Shown here: positions 46,770 to 58,680 of the stretch, one piece after another
Layout: every line of letters starts with the position of its first letter
How positions within the stretch are numbered: position 1 is the first letter of the stretch
From: Adineta ricciae
Taxonomy: Eukaryota; Rotifera; Eurotatoria; Adinetida; Adinetidae
Direction: 5' to 3'
Assembly (NCBI GenBank): GCA_905250025.1
Contig: CAJNOJ010000167.1
Location: 1 to 64,000, forward strand
Length of the DNA stretch: 64,000 nucleotides
Position numbers and translations under genes: made by a program
The notes under the pieces: generated by a model
Database searches by the model: none
What the model was told of the DNA's origin: nothing
What the model saw: the letters and a program-made list of their open reading frames with translations, nothing else

Positions 46770-49700
46770 ACTAATGACAATATATACATGAGCTAATTGC
46801 AAAATTATTATATCGTCATATTTTTCAACATAAAATTTCAATGTCTCCAGTTCTATTCAGTCAATCCTTGTGATTTTTTTTTATTATATATACTACATAA
46901 GGACTCCTCACTACCATTGAAAAGATCACATTGTTATCATGAACCAGTGTCGAGTAATAGGTCATACAAGGTCTAGAAGTAGGGATGCATCAAATCCAAT
47001 TCTAGATTTGGATTTGACTAAATATGACTGGAGTTCAAGTTTTGCAATTAAATAATTGGCACCTACAGCAAGCTGAGCGAAAGTATATGTTGCCTATTTG
47101 TGTTCGACCATTTATATTCTTTATAAGACGGATATAATTCATCTATATTGACTAAATGCATTCGAACTGTACGTAATGTGTACGAAAATCACTTAAAATA
47201 GTCTTTTGTATCATTAAATATCATAATCAGACTACTGCCTTTCATAAGATGTGATTCATTTCTACACTCTATAATACAAATGAGAGTGAGTTATTAATGA
47301 ATCAATTATCATGATACCTGACAATTGTTGAAAATTATGTTTGGTATGGGATGGCATGGAAATATCTGTTTCCATACGCGAATCGATGACGACAATTCTT
47401 TAATAATTTCAGTCTATATATTCTATTAGCTGTTTTGATTTAGATTACGAAGAGGATTGGTTTTCATGAACTCAATAATTACGTTCAGGATACTTCTTAA
47501 AAATAAAATGATGACATTTCTTTCCTAACTCATCTCCTTGTGCTTTGCATTTATTCAGTATCACTTAGGTCTATAGTTGTCTTCATAAGAAAGCGAGATG
47601 AAAGCATAAATATATCCGAAGTCGAAAAATCCGACCTGGTGACAAATTTTTTCTGTACATTCCATGGAAACAGGATTCCAGATTGGATTCAACAGGTTTA
47701 AATCCGTGGACATCCCGCAGTAACCAAACTGAACTCCCGTAACACTCCGGTGCACCATAACTCTTGGAAACTACGAAAACCGAATTAATCCAAAATACTC
47801 AGTAAACACATTTGTCGAGCGAAAATAAAAGATATGACCGTATGTCAACAAAAACACACGAACCGATGCTATTCGAATCAGCAAACAGGCAAAGTAGTAC
47901 ACACCTTCCGAGGATTTGAAACTAGTTACACGTGAATAACATAATAAAACGTACTACTGACGGTTGAACTACACTTCGATCGCAGAATTACACGTCGGAT
48001 TAGCAATCCTGAAAAATAACTTGTAAATTTAGAATTGACCTTTTTTTCGGTTAGGATTGCAATCGGATTACGAATTCAAGGGAGGATTTGCGCATTTAGA
48101 ATTGAATGTTGCTGCATTTACATTCGTCATGAAAGATCACAATTTCTTTTGGGATGCTGCTGGAAATTGTTCCAAAATCTTATTTGCTTTTAGTTTTTCG
48201 TTTCGTTTTCAGTTTTTATTGTTATTGAGAATTCGTTATATTTTGGAATCCATGTGAAGTTAGCACCGTTTAACAAACAACCAATCAGGAACCATCCATA
48301 AAATACCTCTCATATCCATATTTTACTATCTCGTCAACCGTTAGTTACTAACAAAACTATCTCAATCAACCTTGAAATCCAACTCTCATATCCTACAAAC
48401 TTCGCGCAAAACCATAAACACAATGTTTTCCAACAGAAATACTCTGCCCCATCCGAATATCCCATCAAAGCTTTATCCAACGAAACACCAGCACGCGCCA
48501 TAAGACACACACTTGCCCGCGATGCACCAAATACCGGCCTAACTTCTTCCAAGCAGCGTTTACGGGTACTCCGAAGGTATTACAATCGATGCAGAATCGA
48601 ATTCTGAATCAAATACTGCTATTCCGAAAGACAGAAAAATGTTTTGGAAGGAGATGCGCTCTCCTAATTCATCTTTGTGGTTAGGTTGATTGATGCATAT
48701 ATGCTTAGATGGTTATGTCTATTTTTTCTCTCGTTATCGAGGGAAAGATCGAGAATGTGTGGCTGTCAGGTATGTAGTTGTCTTGTATTGTTCGGTTTTT
48801 TTTTGGGGGAATTGTAGAGTTTTGTGTCCGGATACCAATCATATTGCTGATTGGCTTGTGTTCTGGTAGTGTGGAATGGAACGTATATGGTCGGTCGGGC
48901 ATAATTGTTGAAAGGAGATGATCGCTGAATGAGGGTGTGGGTGAGGGTGTGGGTGAGGGAGTGGGTGTTCAAGTTGGTAGTGGTGGTGGCTAATGTATTT
49001 TGTTCCTGTTGGTGTGGAATTAGATGCATACGAAATGGCTGCAGTTGTAAAGTATGTTCGTTTCTGTTTCTTAATATTTTTTTATTTGAGTTTTTTCTTT
49101 AGAGAGCTTGGTTTACTCCAAAGTCGATGGAGGAATATCGTCGTCGAAAGGAAAGATTTTGTTACTTATACATATATATTGAAAAGGTTTTCTTTTATAA
49201 GAAGCATTTGAAATTAAAATGGGCTTTGGACAACAGCGAGAATGAAAGAGTTAGTTTTTCTCTGTAAATAGTTTTCTTTTTCTTCTAAATTAATAAATTA
49301 TTCGAAAACCTGAACCCATTCGTTTATTGACTTGATCAATGAATCAACGGGAAAAAGAAAGGCTATTTCAAAGTTCAACGCACGACAGTTATGTGCAATA
49401 ATCTGCTTTAGATTGATATAAATGTGTATATGAGTATCATTTCTCTTGCTGAGTTCGACTAGACGACTTTTTTTTGTTTATATAATACATGTGTAGAGAA
49501 ATGAACATGTTATTCTATTGAAAAAGCTCGAAAGAGAAATATAATGATATGAGAAAATGTTATGTGTGCGTTTTAGAATATCGAACATATACATCCTTAT
49601 GAGGATCGGATGCTACTGACGAAGTAAATCTATGTATAACTACACAAAAGCATATCTCTACATTATGTTCGTAAAAATTATTATAATGCAGTGTTAAACG

Positions 49701-50464
49701 TGTATGGAATCTCTCTCTAATCGATTCAGTCGCTTTTGCAATATCGTCGTTTTGCTTAGCTTCTTTACGTTTGTAAATCTTCAAGATTGGCAATATAACA
49801 GTGGATAACAGCAGAGAGAGAGAGTAACAATGCAAATAGATTACCAAATTCTTCGTATAATTTTTGCATAGATGATCGTTCCGAATCTACGTATATCCTG
49901 TTTAATATTTGCAAGAGTAAGTTTAGATGCAGTTTTGTGTATACAAACAAGTCTAGTAGTAATTTCAGAAAGTGGAATGATAGAGATGATTTGTTGTCTT
50001 TTGTATCGATTTTGTTTAGGTTTCAATATGATATTAATATCAAATACATTTTGTTGGTGCCAACCGAATAGTCGAGCATTGCATTGGTCGCCCGCAAGGC
50101 AACTGTACAATTAATGGATATGTAGTGAATTGTTTATCTGTTGATGACGATAGAAATGAATGCATATGACAATTAAATAATTCTCTTGCTCATAGAGAAG
50201 AGTCTTAGAAACATAAATTGTTTGTTTGTGTGTCTGCACTTCACTGATTGGTCGAAAAAACAGATGAAACTAATAATCTAAATCTCTTTCTGAAAAGTAT
50301 GGCCTAGGGTTTTTTGGGCCGAGGAATTCGAATCTGAGATTAGTAACATTTAGTATAAATCTCTAGTCTACACTGAAAACAAATTAATATACACAATAAT
50401 ATCTAAAAAAATGTAATATCTGAAAGCAATATTTCTACGAGAAAGAGTTGAGCGAGTCGCTAGA
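46770..50464. other. 3.7 kb without recognisable gene
   Basis: Many short frames, none with motifs. About 48926-48970 is a TGTGGG-like repeat. A GC-richer piece near 47610-47760 (CCGACCTGG at one end) could be a degraded CCCAGGTC MITE, but termini are not convincing. Confidence 0.5.
48926..48970 (+). repeat. TGTGGG/GAGGG-type interstitial telomere-like repeat
   Basis: GAGGGTGTGGGTGAGGGTGT and the following bases alternate TGTGGG and TGAGGG words. The telomere repeat reported for the bdelloid Adineta vaga is TGTGGG, so this may be an interstitial remnant. A simple G/T-rich microsatellite is the alternative. Confidence 0.5.
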
Positions 50465-51072
50465 CGAGCGTTACTTGTATCATATACTTTATTCAATTAT
50501 GTTACATTTATTGGTTCTTCAACATCATTTCTTTGAATCGATCCAATCGTAAATATTTCAATTAATTCTTGTTTCTGTCGTTTATTAAAATTATCTATTG
50601 AGACAGGTATTATTAACGTCCACAAATAATCGGGTCCTAATATATTTTCTTCAATAGTTTGCTTTAATATCTTTTAAGGATTACATTCCATAATATTGAT
50701 GATCTGTAATTATATCGTTGAAACAATAATGTTATACCTAATATGATGTTTTCAGCTGATGAAATGTCACGATAGAAACCAGCAATATCAATAATGGATG
50801 GAGCAGGACTTGTAGCTGAATATGAAATACTTGTGATTCCTAATCGATTAAAAAATGATGAAATAAAACGTACTTCTCTTCAATAAGCTGGACCACCAAA
50901 CCCATCAAATGTTGTAACTTCGTCATAACTAAGTAATTCTTTTTGAAAAGTTATATTCTGTTGTTGAGACAAGTGAATAGCTGCCCGGAACATTGAACGA
51001 CATTGAATAGACCACACGTAATCTATAGTTGTATTTTCTGTTTGTTGAAGAGAAAGGCCTAATAGTTTCATA
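50465..51072 (-). pseudogene. Ligand-binding-domain fragment of a family C GPCR/ANF-type receptor
   Basis: The minus strand from 51071 reads DYVWSIQCRSMFRAAIHLSQ ... TFDGFGGPAY, then a stop at 50883. The frame goes on with REVRFISSFFNRLGITSISY, ATSPAPSIIDIAGFYRDIS and, after a frame change, ILGPDYLWTLIIPVS. This order (S-Y-x-A-T-x-P block, then FYRD) is that of extracellular ANF-receptor-like ligand-binding domains of metabotropic glutamate/GABA-B type receptors. Signal peptide and seven-helix part are missing. It is a decayed fragment. Confidence 0.6.
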
Positions 51073-52005
51073 GTGGATAAACTAACAGGCCAATGTTTTC
51101 TTTATGTTATTTGTGCTTTTACTTTACCTAGTATTAAAAAAGTAATATGGATAGTAAACCTGTCAAGTGCTGTATATTGTTTCTAATATTGCTGAATAAC
51201 CGATCGATTTGGTTTTGCAGAAAATAATGATCGTTATGCACGATAACATATACATGCATGCATCTAATAAAAGAAGGGAAAAACCTTAGACACACTTGTT
51301 TGATTCAGATAATTAACAGGAACCAAATAAGCAACCGTTATTACTTATTCTATTTAAAAAAAACCATTCCAACAGTCATAATATCTATCTAGAGATCGCA
51401 ATTAAACTAAAAGTGGTAAACCGAATGTCTGATCTTTTTGGCTTTCGGCAATTAAATTCTGCTCTTTAAGTATTGTATTGTCATTTTTCGTTGTTTTCTT
51501 TTGTTAATGTTGTTATTTGGATTAGAATGGAGAGAAACTATTTACACCCTTCATTAATTTTGCTGAGAATATCCTAATGAAAACTACTAATGAGAAGTCT
51601 ATCATAGATTTCGATCAAAATCTCCTTAAATTGATCGATGTTTCTTCTGTACGATTTGTTTTCATCGAATGACATTTGCAAAATCTTTTAGTTTCAAATA
51701 ATTTACATAATTTGATGTGCGACAGAAAGAGACCACAATAGATCTTATCTCTACCATATATGAAAAAAATATCCTAAACAAGTTAAACGTAATAGTGATG
51801 TAATATAAAAAAGAAACATTATAAGAGCACAAACTTCAGAATATTGTTGTAAAGAACACATCAAGCTAGAAGATACATTTTTATCGGTTTGTTTTGTTTA
51901 TCTTATCAACTGTTCGTTTTCATCTCAAAAACAAAACTATGTGAAATATATGATAACAATACACTTGCAAACAGTTTAGTTGTGTTGTAAGAGATAGTCA
52001 GAGAC
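51073..52005. other. AT-rich upstream region of the GH3 gene
   Basis: No coding sequence recognised. It presumably contains the promoter of the GH3 gene that starts at 52006. Confidence 0.4.
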
Positions 52006-53349
52006 ATGAAGATCATTCTATTCGTTCTTGTGTTACTACAAATTTCTATTTCATCAGCACGCACAAATAAATGTGAATTAATATCAAATGATAATATTCA
52101 ATTAACAGAAAATAAATTGACTCAGTCACGAAAGTTATGCAACCCATCAGAGTTTCCAATGAACAATATTCGACAAATATCAATTACCGGTCGTTTAGTA
52201 GATTATACAACAAATTGCCAAAAAAGTATAAACAATGCAACTATTGAAATTATTTACGTACACTTAAATCGTCGATATAAATGTTCTAAACTTCATTATC
52301 CAAATGTTTACGGTTCTTTTAATTCATCAAATTTAAAAATACATTCGGATGAAGAAATTTTCATACGAATAACAGCACCGGGATATGAAATCGTTGACAA
52401 GAAAATTGAAATACCATTATCATATCAACAATTCAACGAGATTAATTTCTATTGGCAAATTGGTTTAACAACAGCTAAAATACAAACTGAATCAACACAG
52501 AATCAACGTATGAAATCTATTGTTGATGATCTTTTAGCTGAGATGACATTAGGTGAAAAAATTGGCCAATTAAATTTAGAAGGTTTCAGTTTTAATGATG
52601 ATGGTCCAATTATTACTGATGATCAGCGGAGAAAAATCTCTCGTGGTGAAATCGGCGCTGTGTTGAATATTTTCACCCCAAAAGCTATTCGTCCATTACA
52701 AGAACTTGCAATCAATAGCAGTCGTCTTAAAGTACCTTTTATGTTTGGTTTAGATGTGATTCATGGATATAAAACGATCTTTCCAGTGCCATTAGCTATG
52801 AGTTCAACATGGAACATAACATTAATTCAACAAAGTGCACGTATTGCAGTTCGAGAAGCGACTGCTGATGCTATTAACTGGGTGTTTTCACCTATGGTTG
52901 ACATAGCACATGATCCACGTTGGGGAAGAATTATGGAAGGTTCCGGAGAGGATCCTTGGTTAGGTAGTCAAGTCGCAGCAGCAATGGTACGTGGTTATCA
53001 AGGAGGTAATTTAAGTGACGTGGATACAGTCATGGCTTGCTTTAAACATTTTGGTTTATATGGTGCCGCCGAGGGTGGCAGAGACTACAATACGGTTGAT
53101 ATGAGTCCTATAGGAATGTATGAATTTTATCTTCCGCCTTATCGTGCTGCTGTTGAAGCGGGTGCTGAAAGTGTGATGACTTCATTTAATGATATCAATG
53201 GTATTCCATCAACAGCTAATCAATGGTTGTTAAATGATTTACTTCGTCAACAATGGAATTTTACTGGATTTGTGGTAACAGATGCTGGATCAATTGGTGA
53301 GTTGATTCGTCATGGTTTAGGTGACTTACAAGAAGTAAGTGCACATCTA

Positions 53350-53664
53350 CCCAGGACGAACGTTCCGGCCTCCGGATCCGAAAGGAACCTGCCGGAAATC
53401 CCGCTTTTCCGAGGATATTCCGGATGGTTCCAGCTAGCTCCAAAAGGTTCCAACCGAAAAACAAAGGAGAGTGGAAGCGGTATTCCGATCGAAATTTCTC
53501 GGACTGTTCTGGTGAATTCCAGTTGTTTTCCGACTGGAACTTACTGGAAAATAGTCAGAAGCGAGTGGAAAAGTCCGAAAATATCCGGGTCGGAATCCTG
53601 CTTCCATGAAATGACCGGAATTTTCTGGTTCCGGCCGGAGCCGGCTCAGATTTTTCGACCTGGG
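53350..53664. mobile_element. MITE with CCCAGG termini inside the GH3 gene
   Basis: 315 bp from CCCAGGACGA to TCGACCTGGG, with CCGGAA/TTCCGG-rich interior. It begins 16 bases after the GTAAGT that follows GH3 codon LQE, so it lies in what may have been an intron. TA precedes it. Confidence 0.82.
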
Positions 53665-53845
53665 ATACTCCAGCACCGTAAAATTAGCATCTTATTAAAC
53701 AAATAATATCATAACTTTTCTTTCCATTCATTAACCAAACAGTTGGTTTAGATTGTGCTTCATGTTTCTTTAATATATATGTTTATTCTATATGAAAATA
53801 GTTCTTAGTGAACTATTTTAAACAAGAAACAGTTACGAACAAAAG

Positions 53846-54740
53846 TTATTTATATTTAAACAAATCTTTATCTGTTACTAGGACTACGTATATTTTTCGA
53901 CAACTATTATCCAGTTGTTCGTCCATGCTTCTCTCTTGATCTTGTCCGTGTTTACATGGCTTGATGTTTGTCACAGTATCAACTCCAGCGCTGTTGCGAT
54001 AAATTTGTAAAATTATTCCGAAACAGTATCTTCGCGACATGTTGAGTTCTCTTGTTTCGATACGTAGATGTTTTGTTCTTAAGCACCCGTACGTATCACA
54101 AAGATGCGAACCTAAAAAAATTGTAAACTCTTTTAAGGACCGATTTATATAAAATCTTACATTGATTTCCGCCTTGATTTGTAGACAGTAATGGAAGTTC
54201 TTCCTTTTCTTTTCCACGTAAAGCAATCAGATGACGGCTAACTGTAAGATTTTCCACAGAATTCGCTTTGCAAAATTCAATATAATCTTCTGCCACAGAG
54301 AACCACGATGATTTAGATGGAGTAATTGCTATTTCTGGATGCCTTTTCGCATTTTTTAGATGTTTTGGTGTAATTTTACATTCCATCCAATCTTTGAAAA
54401 ATGTTCCTAGAATAATCAAGATTGAATTATGTTGACAACCTAAAAATCTGTTACCATTATGATGTGTAATGCTTGTTAAGGCTTTCAGTTGATCAATAGT
54501 GAGTTCTGGTGGTAAATGACGGTCATTGATTAAATCTTCATATTCGTGCTGTTTGATGATTTCTTCTGTCCATGCTTTTGCTTTGGCAGGTGATAAAAAA
54601 TTAAGAAACTTTTGACTACGAGGAAAATCTTCTTTTTTTGATCGTTGTAATCTTTTAATCTCTTTCTGTGCTTTTCGTGACATGCTGAATACTTTGAAAC
54701 GAATGAAGGGGGAATTCCCAATCATCTCGCTCTTATACAA
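53846..54740 (-). CDS. His-Me-finger (HNH-type) endonuclease-like protein A
   Basis: Minus-strand exons about 54740-54161 and 54111-53846, joined over a 49-bp intron with GTAAG donor. The N-terminal part is basic (SRKAQKEIKRLQRSKK). The middle has a helical region (LPPELTIDQLKALTSITHHN) similar in place to gene B. The C-terminus is GSHLCDTYGCLRTKHLRIET, then N-x-SR, PCKHGQDQ and NSCRKIY. Paired Cys and His in HLC-x3-GC-x4-HL...C-x-HG...C fit the zinc-binding loop of homing-endonuclease-like His-Me-finger proteins. Paralogous to gene B at 56094. Role unknown; a DNA nuclease tied to mobility is one possibility. Confidence 0.6.
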
Positions 54741-56093
54741 TGATGGAAATCATCAAATTAATTAGACATTGATTAAATTACAACAATATAGATCAATTAG
54801 CAATTCTTTAAATTGAAAATGAGAAAACTAATTAATCATACATCAAATTGTGAGGATACTGATGATGACGTTATCAATTTCCTTTAGTCATCTACTTTTT
54901 CACAAACTTAATCTACATTTTAAGAATGTTAGCTTCAATTTTTCTGAATCTCTCCGACTTCCCTGAAATCTCAAGTCTTCGAAAATACTGATGTGAAACT
55001 AGCACGACGAAAAAAAAAACCAAATCACATCGCGTCAATAATTTACTACCATGACCCGTAAAATATCATATAAAGTACTACTTACCATAATAACCAGCTT
55101 TATCTTCTCACATCTCACCATTTAAAACCATATCATCTACCAACAAAGTTTCGAATACTCACATAAATTCTATTACCAAGACCAATATCCTGATCATCGA
55201 CTCAATCCAGTTTTAATTTCAACAAAAAAAAACGTACTTCGACAACTACTATCGTTTTCCTGTCCGACAGAGCACCACCATTCGATAGAGAATTCAATTC
55301 TGAATTGAATCCACTTAGTCCGATTCATGGAAGAAATTTTGAAAATGAAAAAAAAAGGGGTCCCAACATCAAAAGTCACGTTTTTCAGTTATACAGGTGA
55401 ATTTCAAGTAACAACTTTTTTCTTTAGAAATATCTCCCATTGATGGTTCCATTAATGGACCAACTAGAGCAATAGTTAGATTTGGTCGTGCTAATGGTAA
55501 TATTTACTTATCATTTTTCAAAAGAACAAAAGAACGACGTGCAAAATCTCTTGCTGCTAAAGGATTTTCTTTGGTAAATATATCTGTATGTGCACGGGTT
55601 TCATTTATATAACGAAATAAATATGCTGAACAAATGTTAAATGAGTTTTTTCAACATTTTCATTGAGCTTATCATGGGATTGCTTACATAATGTATAAAT
55701 CTTCCATCTAAAATAAAAATAATATTAAGTATAATAAAAAAACTGCTTTATTTCCCTGAATCTGTATGGATTTGTTGAAAAGAAAATTGTTCGAGAACGA
55801 TATTTTGATTGACGATATTGTTGTGTAAAATACCATTGTTGTTTGATCCAAAATGGAGATGAGAACTGATTTACTGAGTTAATTGTTGTTATTGATGCTT
55901 GATTACTGTGATCAGCAGTGGTGTAAGTGGGTGTGTAGTGTTTCGTTCCATGATTCAACTCTCACCGGCACTTACCCATGCACAGCAGAATGATTAATCG
56001 AATAAAATTCGGAACATTCTTTTACATCAAAACTCATGGTTCTGATTATTGAAGTTTTATTTACAAAGAATAATTATATACAAAAACAAAGAA
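54741..56093. other. Spacer between the two endonuclease-like genes
   Basis: Plus-strand bases about 55427-55560, after a TTCTTTAG acceptor, are open (PIDGSINGPTRAIVRFGRAN) but not recognised. Minus strand 55958-55725 is open for 77 residues without motifs. The rest is AT-rich. Confidence 0.4.
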
Positions 56094-57282
56094 TCAAAAA
56101 AGACTTTGATAATAATTGGTTGCTGCTCCATGTTGTTGTAGAAACGTGATTTTTCGACATGTGTATTTTAAGGGATCGTCATGTGCCTTGCTGTTATTTT
56201 GTCCATGTACACAAGGATAATATTCTATAATATGTTTTTCTCTTAATATCATTATTAAACCAGGACATTTAATTCTTGATTGATTTGCTCTTATGGTTTC
56301 CGTTGTTAGATGTTCTTTTCGTAAACAATATTTTGTATCACACAAATGTGATGCTAAAAAATATAAATTGAATTAGATTATTTAATTTTTCTTTCTTTCT
56401 TTCTTACCACATTCAGGTCCATATTGAGAAAGGGCTTTAAAATCTTCATCCGATGTAATACTACGAAGAACTATGTGATGCGTTTGTATGACAAACACAT
56501 TACTTTTATTCTCCAAAAGAAAATTACGCAATTTAGGTTGGATAAATTCAAAATTTTTGCTTTTTTTCCGAAGCTCAGTACTTGGATAGCGAGTAGGTGG
56601 ATTTTGTAAATTGGCATAAGTACAATAACATTTTAACCAGTCGAAAAAAAACTTTCCTATAATAAAAACATGGTTATATGAAGAAATTGCATTAGTGACT
56701 TTTACCATCTTTAGCTGTATTACTCGTCAAACAGTGAATTTCTTCTGGTCTGATTTCTTTACCCATTCGAGCTGGATTAATGAAATAATCTAGTTTAATT
56801 AATTTTTCTATAACGGCGAACATAAGACCTGCCTCATGTTGTTTGATTTTTCGTAAGAATAACATTGGCAATGAAATGACAGATGATTCTTCTTCTTCCG
56901 ATGAACCTATTTCTAATAATGATACCGGTTGTTCAGCAGATTTTGATTTCTTTTTTTCATTTTTTCTCATGTTGCGTAGAGATTTCTAAACCAAAATATA
57001 AATTAAATTATCTATTTTAATATGTTATCTTACTTTTAGTTGCTGCTCGCTGCAACCTAGTTGGTTTACAAATTGATCAATCTGACATGGATTGGGGTAT
57101 GGATTCTTTTTAAATATGGCTCGAATATATTTCTTTCCAAGAAAGGTGAATGCATTTTTGGTCGAATTATAATATAATGCAGGATCGTTAGAAGCCATGA
57201 GTAGAGAATGTTTGCTGCGAGATAAAAATTCATTCAATTTATATATTAAGACAATTTCTAACAAACGTACTCGAATTATCAA
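56094..57282 (-). CDS. Homeodomain-like plus His-Me-finger endonuclease-like protein B
   Basis: Minus-strand exons about 57282-57037, 56985-56703, 56690-56410 and 56356-56094. Across the first intron the text reads FKKNPYPNPCQIDQFVNQLG, then CSEQQLK-KSLRNMRKNEKKKSK, like helices 1 to 3 of a homeodomain. A central region (EIHCLTSNTAKDG, FFDWLKCYCTYANLQ) corresponds to gene A. The C-terminus ASHLCDTKYCLRKEHLTTET ... N-x-SR ... YYPCVHGQ ... YTCRKI repeats the zinc-binding-loop motif of gene A. A DNA-binding head and a nuclease-like tail would suit a site-specific nuclease. Function is not known. Confidence 0.58.
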
Positions 57283-57779
57283 ATCAATTAATATATTTAG
57301 GATATATAATATAATTGATTCATTTCTTAATTAATGAGCAGTAGTCATTGTCGAACAATTCAACAATCGATACGACGAACAATTACAGAATACCCGAGCT
57401 TCTTTCAGATATGAAGTGCAATGAATTTATTATTTTATTTCAATTAAATAATGAATAGACATATGCTTCTTAATATGTATACAAAAATTAGTAAATATCA
57501 TTCGTTCTGTATGATAAGTTTAAGAAAAAGAGAAAAAACTATATATACTCAAATTGTTAAAAAGAATATCTGTTTTCTTTCATAATCTTTGTGTATTTTT
57601 ACGACAAATTTTATATTACTTTCAGGCTATGAATTTACGTAGATTGATGGAAAATCGTCAGTAGAAAAATATGAAAAATAGAGAGAATATGTACTCATGA
57701 CAAAAAAAACAACACGTAATATTAGAAGTAACATTTGGATTTATTCGAAGAAGAATAAGAAGAAGATATTACAACATAC

Positions 57780-58680
57780 CAATTTGAATAACAAAAATTT
57801 CATGTATACGATAAATAAATATTCCATTTTCAAATGAATATGATGTTATTTTTGGATTTGGTCCATCTGAATAATTGAATGGTATATAAATATGACATTT
57901 ATTTGATAAAGATATATGATCTGATAATGTTTGAATTATTTCATAAATGTTAACACGAATAAGAAATCTTCTATGTATTTTAGGTATTTGATATAATAAA
58001 ATAATAATTGATAAAAAAATTGACTAATACATTCTATATTCAATTTCAGTAAATAGAATAACAATTATACTGATAGAAAACATAAAAAATTCTAAAGGAT
58101 TTATCTCCCAATATTGTTCGAAACTCTATGGTTTAATAATAAGATGACTTATTGGATGAAAAATAACAGCAGCTAAATTTGCTTCTGATATTCAATAAAA
58201 TACCAATGAAAGAATGTAAATAGCAGAAACAACTAAAGATCCTGTTATAACACTTGTTAATGGTGTACGAATCCCTGCAGTTGCATTAATTGCTGTTCTC
58301 GAAAACGAACCTATTGTTCGAGTAGCACCAAGAAAAGGAGCAAAGATATTTGCAAGTTCAACAGCAATAAATTCTCGATTTGAAACAATTCTATAGTGGT
58401 TTATACCGGAAAATGATTTTGCAACTGATATATGATCAATTAAAATAATAATTACAGTTGCTGGTAAGTGCGTTGAAACTATTGAAAGTAAATTGTATAA
58501 AGTTTTCGTAAAGTTTTCGTGTACTAAAATGTTGTGAGCCTTTTGGAATATTTCCAAGAATACTTGCACTTTCACGACGACGATGAATTAACCATGATGT
58601 GAATAAAAACAGTAAAATAACAAAGACAGAACGAAAAGAATGAAGAAAGAAAAGATTTTTTCATATTTCCTTGAATTGCT
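57780..58680 (-). pseudogene. SulP/SLC26-type sulfate permease fragment
   Basis: The minus strand contains HISVAKSFSGINHYRIVSNR, ELANIFAPFLGATRTIGSFS, RTAINATAGIRTPLTSVITG and AIYILSLVFY, the conserved C-half membrane region of SulP anion transporters. After a stop at 58192 it continues (ISEANLAAVIFHPISHLI), then another stop and traces of a STAS-like end. Upstream coding (GNIPKGSQHF) is in another frame. A decayed fragment within the segment that splits the GH3 gene. Confidence 0.7.

Noticed and set aside
50372-50390. CACTGAAAACAAATT as a further CACTG terminus
   Set aside because: Only about ten bases resemble the terminus and no subterminal words follow.
53350-53664. Continuation of the GH3 reading frame to a stop at 53706
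   Set aside because: The frame crosses the MITE and the residues after LQE do not fit the GH3 family.
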